From an uncultured Clostridia bacterium (GTDB lineage Bacteria > Bacillota > Clostridia > Oscillospirales > UMGS1783): a DNA stretch of 5,188 nt. The notes under the pieces were generated by a model. The model saw only the letters and a program-made list of their open reading frames with translations, did no database searches and had not been told where the DNA came from. Numbering within the stretch: the first letter of the stretch is position 1; each line of letters opens with the position of its first letter. The position numbers and the translations under genes are program-made. The stretch is from NCBI GenBank assembly GCA_937892635.1, contig CALBKB010000082.1, forward strand, positions 1-5,188. Reading direction: 5' to 3'. Shown in pieces: positions 1-5,188 of this stretch.

Positions 1-2072
1 ACGCTGCGTATGTAGATAAATACGATATTACCGAGGATCTCAAAGAAGGCGCTTCCTTCCTGCTTAACTGCGGCTGGTCGGCCGAGGAACTCGAGGACAA
101 GCTTCCCGCCAAATTCAAGAGAGATCTGGCCACCAAGAAGGTTAACTTCTACACCATCGACGGCGTTAAGATCGCTCGCGAGCTAGGCCTTGGCAACCGC
201 ATCAACATGGTGCTGCAGGCCGCCTTCTTCAATATCGCCAACATTATTCCTATCAACGACGCCGTTAAGTATATGAAAGACGCCGTTGTCAAGACCTACG
301 GTCACAAGGGCGAAGACATTGTTAACATGAACCATGCCGCCATCGACCGTGGCGTTTCGGCCGCCGTTAAGGTTGACGTGCCTGCCGCTTGGGCCAATGC
401 TCAGGACGATACCAAAGCTGTTGTCAAGACCGGCGCTTTGAACGGTTACGTGGATAACATCCTCGTTCCCATCAACGCTCAGCAGGGTGACAAGCTCCCC
501 GTTTCCACCTTCGTTGACGCCGCTGACGGCACCTTCCCGCAGGGTTCGGCTGCTTATGAGAAGCGCGGCATCGCCGTCTTCGTTCCCCAGTGGATCCCCT
601 CCAACTGCATTCAGTGCAACCAGTGCTCGCTGGTCTGCCCGCATGCCGTTATCCGTCCGGTTGTTATGACTGAGGACGAGGCCGCTAAGGCTCCTGCCGG
701 CACCGAGCTGATCAAGATGAACGGCAAGGGCTGCGAAAACTACAAGTACGGCATCACCGTATCCCAGCTCGACTGCACCGGCTGCGGCGTTTGCGCCAAT
801 GCTTGCTTGGCCAAGGAGAAGGCTCTGGTTATGAAGCCTCTGGCTGAGGAAGTACACAAGCAGGAACAGTTCAACTACAACGTTTCTTCCGTTGCCCCCA
901 AGAGCGAGCTTTACTCCAACACGCCCAAGGGCACTCAGTTCAATCAGCCGCTGCTCGAGTTCTCGGGTGCTTGCGCCGGCTGTGGCGAAACTCCGTATGC
1001 CAAGCTGGTCACTCAGATGTTCGGCGATCGCATGTATATCGCCAACGCCACCGGCTGCTCCTCCATTTGGGGCGGTTCGGCTCCTTCCACGCCGTACACC
1101 ACCAACCACAGAGGCTTCGGTCCTGCTTGGGCCAACTCCCTGTTCGAGGATAACGCGGAGTATGGTTACGGTATGTATCTGGGCGGCACTCAGATCCGTG
1201 AGCGTCTGCTTGGCTACATTAACCAGCTGGAAGCCAACGCCTGCAACGAAGACGTTGCCGCAGCTATTGCTGAGTACAAGGCCACCTATGATAAAGGCGC
1301 TGAGAACCGCGTAGCTACCGACAATCTGGTTGCTCTGCTCGAATCTTGCACCAACTGCAAGAACAAAGAGCTGGTCGACAAGATCCTGGCTGAAAAGGAA
1401 TATCTGGCCAAGAAGAGCTTCTGGATCTTCGGCGGCGACGGTTGGGCATACGATATCGGTTTTGGCGGTTTGGACCATGTTTTGGCCCAGAATCGCGACG
1501 TCAACATCTTCGTCTTCGATACCGAAGTTTACTCCAATACCGGCGGTCAGTCCTCCAAGTCGACCCCGACCGGTGCGGTTGCTCAGTTTGCTGCTTCGGG
1601 TAAAGAGACCAAGAAGAAGAGCCTGGCCGAAATCGCTATGTCCTACGGCTATGTTTACACCGCTCAGATCTGCATGGGTGATAACCCGGCTCAGTGCGTT
1701 AAGGCTCTGGCTGAGGCCGAAGCTTACAACGGCCCGTCCTTGATCATCGCCTACGCTCCTTGCATCAACCACGGCATCAAGAAGGGTATGGGCTCCTCCA
1801 TGCTCGAAGCCAAGGCTGCCGTAGCCGCCGGTTACTGGCATTCCTTCCGCTTCAATCCTGCCGCTAAGGCCGAGGGCAAGAATCCCTTCACGCTGGATTC
1901 GAAGGCTCCCACCGCTTCTTATAAGGACTTCCTCATGGGCGAGGTTCGTTACAACTCCCTCACCCGTTCCTTCCCGGATCGCGCCGCTCGTCTGTTTGAC
2001 ACGGCCGAAGCCGCCGCTAAGGAACGCTATGAGCACCTCAAGAAGCTCGGCGATCTGTACAACGTAGATTGA
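1..2072 (+). CDS. nifJ: Pyruvate:ferredoxin (flavodoxin) oxidoreductase, C-terminal 689 residues (5' truncated by window)
   Basis: This enzyme oxidatively decarboxylates pyruvate with CoA to acetyl-CoA and CO2, passing electrons to ferredoxin or flavodoxin in the cytoplasm of anaerobes. The frame is open from base 3, so the ATG at 207 is internal and the true start lies upstream. Single-chain family members have about 1,170-1,200 residues, so over half is present. In window residue numbers, 1-130 are the end of the gamma-type domain. The EKR domain has its signature EKR at 186-188. The ferredoxin domain has CIQCNQCSLVC (Cys 202, 205, 208, 212) and CTGCGVCANAC (Cys 258, 261, 264, 268). The C-terminal domain has proximal-cluster cysteines 324, 327, 352 and 587, and a thiamine-diphosphate/Mg site with GDG at 478-480 and YSNTGGQ around Asn512. 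Every expected cofactor ligand in this part is present. The chain ends at LGDLYNVD, without the long C-terminal extension I recall from the Desulfovibrio africanus enzyme. Oddities: Leu instead of the usual Pro follows Cys268, and codon use is strongly biased. The family assignment is essentially certain; whether the gene is called nifJ or por is nomenclature. Confidence 0.97.
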   Translation, partial: AAYVDKYDITEDLKEGASFLLNCGWSAEELEDKLPAKFKRDLATKKVNFYTIDGVKIARELGLGNRINMVLQAAFFNIANIIPINDAVKYMKDAVVKTYGHKGEDIVNMNHAAIDRGVSAAVKVDVPAAWANAQDDTKAVVKTGALNGYVDNILVPINAQQGDKLPVSTFVDAADGTFPQGSAAYEKRGIAVFVPQWIPSNCIQCNQCSLVCPHAVIRPVVMTEDEAAKAPAGTELIKMNGKGCENYKYGITVSQLDCTGCGVCANACLAKEKALVMKPLAEEVHKQEQFNYNVSSVAPKSELYSNTPKGTQFNQPLLEFSGACAGCGETPYAKLVTQMFGDRMYIANATGCSSIWGGSAPSTPYTTNHRGFGPAWANSLFEDNAEYGYGMYLGGTQIRERLLGYINQLEANACNEDVAAAIAEYKATYDKGAENRVATDNLVALLESCTNCKNKELVDKILAEKEYLAKKSFWIFGGDGWAYDIGFGGLDHVLAQNRDVNIFVFDTEVYSNTGGQSSKSTPTGAVAQFAASGKETKKKSLAEIAMSYGYVYTAQICMGDNPAQCVKALAEAEAYNGPSLIIAYAPCINHGIKKGMGSSMLEAKAAVAAGYWHSFRFNPAAKAEGKNPFTLDSKAPTASYKDFLMGEVRYNSLTRSFPDRAARLFDTAEAAAKERYEHLKKLGDLYNVD

Positions 2073-2092
2073 CAGATGACTATTAGCTGAAG

Positions 2093-2125
2093 AAAGGGAC
2101 GGCATCTTGCCGTCCCTTTTTCTTT
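2093..2125 (+). terminator. Intrinsic terminator of the pyruvate oxidoreductase gene
   Basis: A perfect 12-bp stem (AAAGGGACGGCA at 2093-2104, TGCCGTCCCTTT at 2108-2119) closes a 3-nt loop and runs into a T-rich tract (2117-2125, one C interruption). It starts 20 nt after the nifJ stop codon. The stem has a GC-rich core, so termination should be strong. The loop and right arm also contain the likely -35 box of the next gene. Confidence 0.93.
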
Positions 2126-2135
2126 ATGGTATAAT
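2107..2135 (+). promoter_or_regulatory. Predicted sigma-A promoter with extended -10 for the alarmone synthetase gene
   Basis: A perfect -10 hexamer TATAAT at 2130-2135 is preceded by TGG at 2127-2129, forming an extended -10 (TGnTATAAT). A -35-like TTGCCG (4 of 6 to TTGACA) lies at 2107-2112 with a 17-bp spacer. Transcription would start near 2142, giving a leader of about 15 nt. The -35 box overlaps the loop and right arm of the upstream terminator. The -10 is convincing and the -35 is weaker, which is typical when an extended -10 is present. Confidence 0.8.
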
Positions 2136-2143
2136 AGTTGCGT

Positions 2144-2150
2144 AAAGGAG
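2144..2150 (+). promoter_or_regulatory. Ribosome binding site that selects the second ATG
   Basis: AAAGGAG directly abuts an in-frame ATG at 2151, which leaves no spacer for initiation. The next in-frame ATG, at 2157, sits 6 nt downstream of the site. The 2157 start is therefore preferred, shortening the protein by two residues (Met-Phe). Confidence 0.8.
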
Positions 2151-2156
2151 ATGTTT

Positions 2157-2816
2157 ATGGAACAGGAAATTATTGCCCTATCGGAGCAGGATATTGAATA
2201 TTTGATCGAAACGACCCGCCCTTTCGCTGAGCTGATGATGCGCTATCGCTGTGCCATGAAAGAAGTTCAGACAAAATTTGAGGTGCTCAACGAAGAGTTT
2301 TCCATCCGCTATAACCGCAATCCCGTCGAAGCCATCAAAACCAGACTGAAATCCCCCCGCAGTATTTTCGGCAAAATGCAGCGTCTCGAACAGCCGATTA
2401 CCGTTAATAACATTAGGGATCAACTCTCGGACATTGCCGGTATTCGCATTATTTGTTCCTATCCGGAGGATATTTACACCTTATGTGATATGTTCTTAGC
2501 CCAGGATGATATTAAACTCATCCGCAAAAAAGATTACATTGCCCATCCAAAGGACAACGGCTACCGTAGTTTGCATCTCATCGTGGAGGTACCCATCTTC
2601 CTGACCGATGCCAAGGAATATGTACGCGCCGAGGTGCAGTTTCGAACCATTGCCATGGATTTTTGGGCCTCCCTGGAACACAAACTTAAATATAAGAAGG
2701 ATATTCCCTTTGCCGATGAGGTGGCGCAAGAGTTAAAGGATTGTGCCGAACAGATCGCTTTTTTAGATCGCCGCATGGAATCCATCCATCGTCATATTGA
2801 AGACCTGACAAAATAA
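2157..2816 (+). CDS. relP: Small alarmone synthetase, RelP/YwaC-like GTP pyrophosphokinase
   Basis: This single-domain (p)ppGpp synthetase transfers pyrophosphate from ATP to GDP or GTP, making the stringent-response alarmone in the cytosol. The 219 residues match the usual size of small alarmone synthetases. Only the RelA/SpoT nucleotidyltransferase fold is present: there is no HD hydrolase, TGS or ACT region, so the protein should make but not degrade ppGpp. Visible motifs are RLKSPRSIFGKMQR (63-76), DIAGIRI (92-98), the nucleotide-binding loop YIAHPKDNGYRSLHL (127-141) and the catalytic EVQFRTIAMDFWASLEHK (159-176). The C-terminal helix carries alternating charges (LDRRMESIHRHIEDL), as in the oligomerising helices of this family. 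The spacing PKxNGYRSLHL, the TDAKEYVRAE segment and the AMDFWASLEHK run resemble Bacillus subtilis YwaC (RelP) more than YjbM (RelQ), judged from memory. The gene has its own promoter and terminator, so it looks monocistronic, and it uses TTA and CTA codons that the upstream gene avoids. The synthetase call is near certain; RelP versus RelQ is a likely inference. Confidence 0.93.
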   Translation: MEQEIIALSEQDIEYLIETTRPFAELMMRYRCAMKEVQTKFEVLNEEFSIRYNRNPVEAIKTRLKSPRSIFGKMQRLEQPITVNNIRDQLSDIAGIRIICSYPEDIYTLCDMFLAQDDIKLIRKKDYIAHPKDNGYRSLHLIVEVPIFLTDAKEYVRAEVQFRTIAMDFWASLEHKLKYKKDIPFADEVAQELKDCAEQIAFLDRRMESIHRHIEDLTK

Positions 2817-2844
2817 GAAGGACGCTTATGCGTCCTTCTTTTTT
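2815..2844 (+). terminator. Terminator of the alarmone synthetase gene, shared with the plsY 3' end
   Basis: An 11-bp perfect stem (AAGAAGGACGC at 2815-2825, GCGTCCTTCTT at 2830-2840) with loop TTAT is followed by an uninterrupted T run at 2839-2844. The left arm begins within the TAA stop of the synthetase gene, and the TAA stop of plsY (2826-2828 on the other strand) falls in the loop. Read on the - strand, the stem is followed by ATTTTGT, a weaker T tract. The hairpin may thus also terminate plsY, less efficiently. Confidence 0.9.
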
Positions 2845-3467
2845 CCTAAGCGATTTTCAGTACCGCTTATTAAACGTTTGATGTTTTCTCGATGGGTAAA
2901 GACCAATAACAATCCAAAAAACAAGACCGTTCCTACATACATCCATACCTGCTCCGCCGGCATTTGATCGACAAAGCGGCGCAACACAAAGGCTGACAGC
3001 GGCCCGGTTATGGTTGTAGACAAGCTGGCGATAGACATATATTTTGTGGTAATGAGCAAAATGACAAATACCGTCAACATGCAAAGAAACATGCGCCAGT
3101 CAAGCAAAATAAGCATGCCGCCGATGGTGGCCACTCCCTTGCCGCCGCGGAATCCGAAGATGGCCGGATAAATATGACCCATCGCCGCAGACAGACCCGA
3201 CAGACCGATCACCAGCAGATTGCTCGGCTGCCCGACAATAACAAAGGCACCCAGATAACAAGCCAACAAGCCCTTGCCTATATCGAAAAGCATCACGGTC
3301 ACACCAAACGGCCAGCCAAAAACACGAAAGGCATTGGTTGTACCGGCATTCTTGCTGCCGTAAGCGCGAATATCTTTTTTAAAAATCAGATTGGATCCGA
3401 TAATGGCAATATTGATATTGCCCAAGCAATAGGCCACGACCATGGCCAGTATATATTTCCAGACCAT
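2826..3467 (-). CDS. plsY: Acyl-phosphate:glycerol-3-phosphate acyltransferase PlsY
   Basis: This integral membrane enzyme transfers an acyl group from acyl-phosphate (made by PlsX) to glycerol-3-phosphate, giving lysophosphatidic acid for phospholipid synthesis. The 213 residues are about the normal length and are mostly hydrophobic, with several membrane segments (for example 3-25, 55-80, 83-103, 116-140 and 175-190). All three family motifs are visible: GSKNAGTTNAFR (37-48), containing the catalytic Ser38 and Arg48; the glycerol-3-phosphate loop GHIYPAIFGFRGGKGVAT (97-114); and HRENIKRLISGTE (192-204), with the conserved His, Asn and Glu. Motif 1 differs from the common GSGNxGATN by Lys39 and Thr43. 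The gene starts 4 nt after der and its ribosome binding site AGGTGA contains the der stop codon, so the two are probably co-transcribed and translationally coupled. Its last codons (KKKDA) are encoded by the terminator hairpin of the convergent gene. gpsA, a common plsY neighbour in Bacillota, is absent here. Confidence 0.95.
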   Translation of the reverse strand: MVWKYILAMVVAYCLGNINIAIIGSNLIFKKDIRAYGSKNAGTTNAFRVFGWPFGVTVMLFDIGKGLLACYLGAFVIVGQPSNLLVIGLSGLSAAMGHIYPAIFGFRGGKGVATIGGMLILLDWRMFLCMLTVFVILLITTKYMSIASLSTTITGPLSAFVLRRFVDQMPAEQVWMYVGTVLFFGLLLVFTHRENIKRLISGTENRLGKKKDA

Positions 3468-3471
3468 ACGC

Positions 3472-3477
3472 TCACCT
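3472..3477 (-). promoter_or_regulatory. plsY Shine-Dalgarno overlapping the der stop codon
   Basis: Read on the - strand, AGGTGA serves as the ribosome binding site for plsY, with a 4-nt gap to its ATG. The final TGA of the same hexamer is the der stop codon. A ribosome finishing der would stop on the plsY initiation region. Confidence 0.75.
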
Positions 3478-4794
3478 ATTATCCTTTTCGTCTCGCTCTC
3501 GCACCATGGTACGCAGGGGCGTTCCTGTCAAACCGAAGGTTTCACGAATGCAGTTTTCAATATATCTCTTATACGAAAAGTGGAACAACCGTTTATCATT
3601 GACAAAAACCACGAACGTTGGCGGACGAACGCTGGCCTGCGTAATATAATACAGCCGCAAGCGACGCCCTTTATCGGAAGGCGGTTGCACCTTGGTTACC
3701 GCATCGGCTAACATGGCATTCAGACGACCGGTGGGGATGCGCATGCAGTTTTGTGCATTGACGGCATTAATCAACGGGAAGAGCTTATCAACACGCTGAC
3801 CGGTCATAGCCGAAATGAATTCAATGGGGGCATAATCCATAAAGGCCAGACGCCGCTTGATATCCTTTTTGAGCTTTTCCATCGTGCCGGTTTCTTTGTC
3901 TACGTCATCCCATTTATTGGCCACCACCACGCACGCCTTGCCCAGATCGTCGGCATAGCCGGCAATTTTGGTGTCCTGCTCGGTCACGCCCTCGCGGGCA
4001 TCAATGAGCACCAGCACGACATCGGCACGTTCAACGGCCATATACGAGCGTAAAACGCTGTATTTTTCGATATTCTCCTCCACCTTGCTCTTACGTCGCA
4101 GCCCGGCGGTATCAATGAGCATATATTTGCCGTGTTCGTTTTCGTAGTAAGCGTCAATAGCATCACGAGTGGTGCCTGCCACATTAGAAACGATAGAACG
4201 CTCCTTGCCCAAAATGCAGTTGAGCAACGAGGATTTACCAACATTCGGCTTGCCGATAATGGCAACCTTAATAACATCCGAATCCTCTTCTTCCGGCTCA
4301 TCGGGCAACAGTTCACACACACGGTCGAGCATATCACCCGTGCCATGTCCGTGGACCGCCGAAACCGAGAAGACGTCCTCAAAACCAAGGTTATAGAATT
4401 CGTAAAATTCGGGGGGCTCAGCCCCAACACTATCGCATTTATTAACACAGACCAATACCGGCTTATTGCAATGGCGAAGCATTTGCGCCACCGCCTCGTC
4501 GGTTGCCGTCACACCGGTGGTAATGTCACAGATAAAGAGAACGACATCGGCACCGTCAATAGCCAACTGCGCCTGTTCCCGAATTTTTGATAAAATAACA
4601 TCGCCCGTATCGGGCTCGATGCCACCGGTGTCGATCAGCGTAAAGGTGCGATCAAGCCAGGTGCATGAGGCATGCAACCGATCACGGGTAACACCGGGTA
4701 CATTGTCTACAATAGACAGACGCTGACCGGCTAATTTATTAAATAAGGTGGACTTGCCCACGTTGGGACGCCCTACAACAGCTACTACTGCCAT
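3472..4794 (-). CDS. der: Ribosome-assembly GTPase Der (EngA)
   Basis: Der is an essential GTPase with two tandem G domains that acts in late maturation of the 50S ribosomal subunit. The 440 residues match the family. The first G domain shows GRPNVGKST (8-16), DTGG (55-58) and NKCD (118-121). An acidic linker DEPEEEDSD (165-173) follows. The second G domain shows GKPNVGKSS (181-189), DTAG (228-231) and NKWD (293-296). The remainder, from about 350, is the KH-like RNA-binding domain, including GRRLRLYYITQ and a basic C terminus. All nucleotide-binding motifs of both domains are intact. The start at 4794 is supported by GGAGG at 4801-4805 with a 6-nt spacer. Upstream lies rpmF, separated by a terminator-like hairpin that ends just before this ribosome binding site; downstream, plsY is coupled. 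I see no convincing promoter in the short gap, so expression probably depends on read-through or an upstream internal promoter. Confidence 0.98.
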   Translation of the reverse strand: MAVVAVVGRPNVGKSTLFNKLAGQRLSIVDNVPGVTRDRLHASCTWLDRTFTLIDTGGIEPDTGDVILSKIREQAQLAIDGADVVLFICDITTGVTATDEAVAQMLRHCNKPVLVCVNKCDSVGAEPPEFYEFYNLGFEDVFSVSAVHGHGTGDMLDRVCELLPDEPEEEDSDVIKVAIIGKPNVGKSSLLNCILGKERSIVSNVAGTTRDAIDAYYENEHGKYMLIDTAGLRRKSKVEENIEKYSVLRSYMAVERADVVLVLIDAREGVTEQDTKIAGYADDLGKACVVVANKWDDVDKETGTMEKLKKDIKRRLAFMDYAPIEFISAMTGQRVDKLFPLINAVNAQNCMRIPTGRLNAMLADAVTKVQPPSDKGRRLRLYYITQASVRPPTFVVFVNDKRLFHFSYKRYIENCIRETFGLTGTPLRTMVRERDEKDNR

Positions 4795-4811
4795 GCCCTA
4801 CCTCCGTTGAT

Positions 4812-4845
4812 AAAAAAAGAGAAGGAAACTCATCGTCGCCTTCTC
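4812..4845 (-). terminator. Intrinsic terminator or attenuator between rpmF and der
   Basis: On the - strand, GAGAAGG (4845-4839) pairs with CCTTCTC (4825-4819) around a 13-nt loop, followed at once by seven T residues (4818-4812). An A-rich run (4854-4848 read on that strand) precedes the stem and could extend it past a 2-nt bulge, so the structure may also act in the other direction. It starts 7 nt after the rpmF stop codon and ends 17 nt before the der ATG. The 7-bp stem with a wide loop suggests partial rather than complete termination. Confidence 0.75.
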
Positions 4846-4852
4846 CGTTTTT

Positions 4853-5038
4853 TTACGCCTCTTCCTTTTTCACGACCAGATTACCGTCATAGTAACCGCA
4901 ATTATCGCACACTCTGTGGGGAGCGATCAGCTCGCCGCACTGCTTGCACTTCGTGAGCGCCGGAGCGTCCAGCTTCCAAACGTTGGAACGACGCAGATCT
5001 CTTCTGGATTTCGATGTTTTTCTCTTGGGAACCGCCAT
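4853..5038 (-). CDS. rpmF: 50S ribosomal protein L32 (zinc-binding form)
   Basis: L32 is a small, basic component of the large ribosomal subunit. The 61 residues begin with the signature MAVPKRKTSKSRRD and contain a zinc ribbon with two CxxC pairs (Cys31/Cys34 in KCKQCG, Cys44/Cys47 in CDNCGYY). All four zinc ligands are therefore present. The start is supported by a strong GGAGG site at 5047-5051, 8 nt upstream. The gene lies 34 nt downstream of a YceD/DUF177 gene, the conserved partner of rpmF in many bacteria, and is followed by a terminator-like hairpin. It avoids rare codons, as expected of a ribosomal protein gene. Confidence 0.98.
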   Translation of the reverse strand: MAVPKRKTSKSRRDLRRSNVWKLDAPALTKCKQCGELIAPHRVCDNCGYYDGNLVVKKEEA

Positions 5039-5061
5039 CTATGACACCTCCCTAAACGGGT

Positions 5062-5091
5062 TTTATAACTTATCAAGCCGTATGGTCGCAA
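5062..5091 (-). promoter_or_regulatory. Possible weak promoter for rpmF inside the end of the YceD gene
   Basis: On the - strand, a TATAAA (5067-5062, 5 of 6 to TATAAT) lies 18 bp downstream of TTGCGA (5091-5086, 4 of 6 to TTGACA). Transcription would start near 5055, just ahead of the rpmF ribosome binding site. It could boost rpmF above read-through from yceD. AT-rich gaps produce such matches by chance, so confidence is low. Confidence 0.25.
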
Positions 5092-5188
5092 CTGCCGTGA
5101 TTGAGATCCTGACCGCAGACGGGACACAATCCCTTGCAATCAGGCGAACAGAGAAGCTTGGACGGATATTCGTCAAACAAGGCTTCCT
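5073..5188 (-). CDS. yceD: YceD/DUF177 family protein, C-terminal 37 residues (5' truncated by window)
   Basis: YceD-family proteins are needed for normal accumulation of 23S rRNA in bacteria and chloroplasts. Only the last 37 codons are in the window, read from base 5186 downwards. They contain the family's conserved cysteine-rich tail: SKLLCSPDCKGLCPVCGQDL followed by NHGSCDH. The CxxxCxxxCxxC pattern immediately upstream of rpmF is diagnostic. The gene ends in tandem stop codons, TGA (5075-5073) then TAA (5072-5070). The 34-nt gap to rpmF, the shared strand and the absence of a terminator between them suggest an operon. The family call rests on the tail motif and synteny; the rest of the protein is outside the window. 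Confidence 0.9.
   Translation of the reverse strand, partial: EALFDEYPSKLLCSPDCKGLCPVCGQDLNHGSCDHTA

Noticed and set aside
487..1743. Several 60-140 residue frames on the + strand and one on the - strand inside nifJ
   Set aside because: All lie within the conserved oxidoreductase coding region in other frames, and their compositions (Ser/Arg/Pro-rich) are typical of out-of-frame translation of GC-rich codons.
183..2105. 640-residue open frame on the - strand opposite nifJ
   Set aside because: Its codons are exact reverse complements of nifJ codons and it is open only because nifJ avoids TTA, CTA and TCA. The sense protein has every family motif, while the antisense product has no recognisable domain and would start inside the terminator stem.
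4411..4425. G6 run and small GGGGC/GCCCC inverted repeat inside der, as a slippage or regulatory hairpin
   Set aside because: It encodes an ordinary Gly-Ala-Glu-Pro-Pro stretch after the first NKCD motif, the frame is intact, and the 5-bp stem is too small to stand out.
3174..4726. Open frames on the + strand opposite plsY and der
   Set aside because: They are antisense to genes with complete family motifs, lack ribosome binding sites that I can see, and resemble no family.
4901..4909. Extended -10-like TGCGATAAT on the - strand inside rpmF, as a possible der promoter
   Set aside because: No acceptable -35 lies 16-18 bp upstream and the bases encode the conserved zinc-ribbon segment of L32, so coding constraint explains them. 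5'-end mapping would be needed to revive it.
4927..5139. 70-residue - strand frame spanning the yceD end and rpmF
   Set aside because: It is out of frame with both the cysteine-rich YceD tail and L32, which are clearly the real products.
1..5188. A previously undescribed multi-gene system in this window
   Set aside because: All six genes belong to well-known housekeeping families, and I see no tRNA, repeats, integrase, transposase or unassigned gene to suggest an accessory island.

Overview
The window carries six protein-coding genes, two of them cut by the window edges, packed with short intergenic gaps. There are no RNA genes, insertion sequences, CRISPR arrays or other mobile elements that I can see, and no gene-free stretch longer than about 85 bases. 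The gene set (pyruvate:ferredoxin oxidoreductase, a stand-alone RelP/YwaC-like alarmone synthetase, PlsY, Der, zinc-type L32 and a YceD/DUF177 protein) fits an anaerobic member of the Bacillota. A moderate-GC lineage such as the Negativicutes or a clostridial relative is possible, but the sequence alone does not settle this.

Left part, + strand (1-2125): the C-terminal 689 residues of pyruvate:ferredoxin oxidoreductase (NifJ/Por). They include both ferredoxin-type [4Fe-4S] motifs, the four cysteines of the proximal cluster and the thiamine-diphosphate site. The gene ends in a strong intrinsic terminator. Its codon use is strongly biased, as expected for a highly expressed catabolic enzyme.

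Middle, + strand (2107-2844): a separately transcribed small (p)ppGpp synthetase. Its predicted -35 box lies inside the preceding terminator hairpin, and an extended -10 gives a leader of only about 15 nt. The gene converges on plsY; a hairpin at the junction contains both stop codons.

Right part, - strand (read from 5188 down to 2826): yceD (3' end), rpmF (L32), a terminator-like hairpin, then der and plsY. YceD, L32 and Der all belong to large-ribosomal-subunit biogenesis. PlsY makes lysophosphatidic acid, the first acylated phospholipid precursor. der and plsY are tightly coupled: the der stop codon lies inside the plsY Shine-Dalgarno sequence.

In general terms the window joins pyruvate catabolism, stringent-response signalling, ribosome assembly and membrane lipid synthesis. 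These are housekeeping genes, and I found no evidence of a new defence, mobile or biosynthetic system. The points worth a second look concern compact regulatory architecture and a few motif substitutions.
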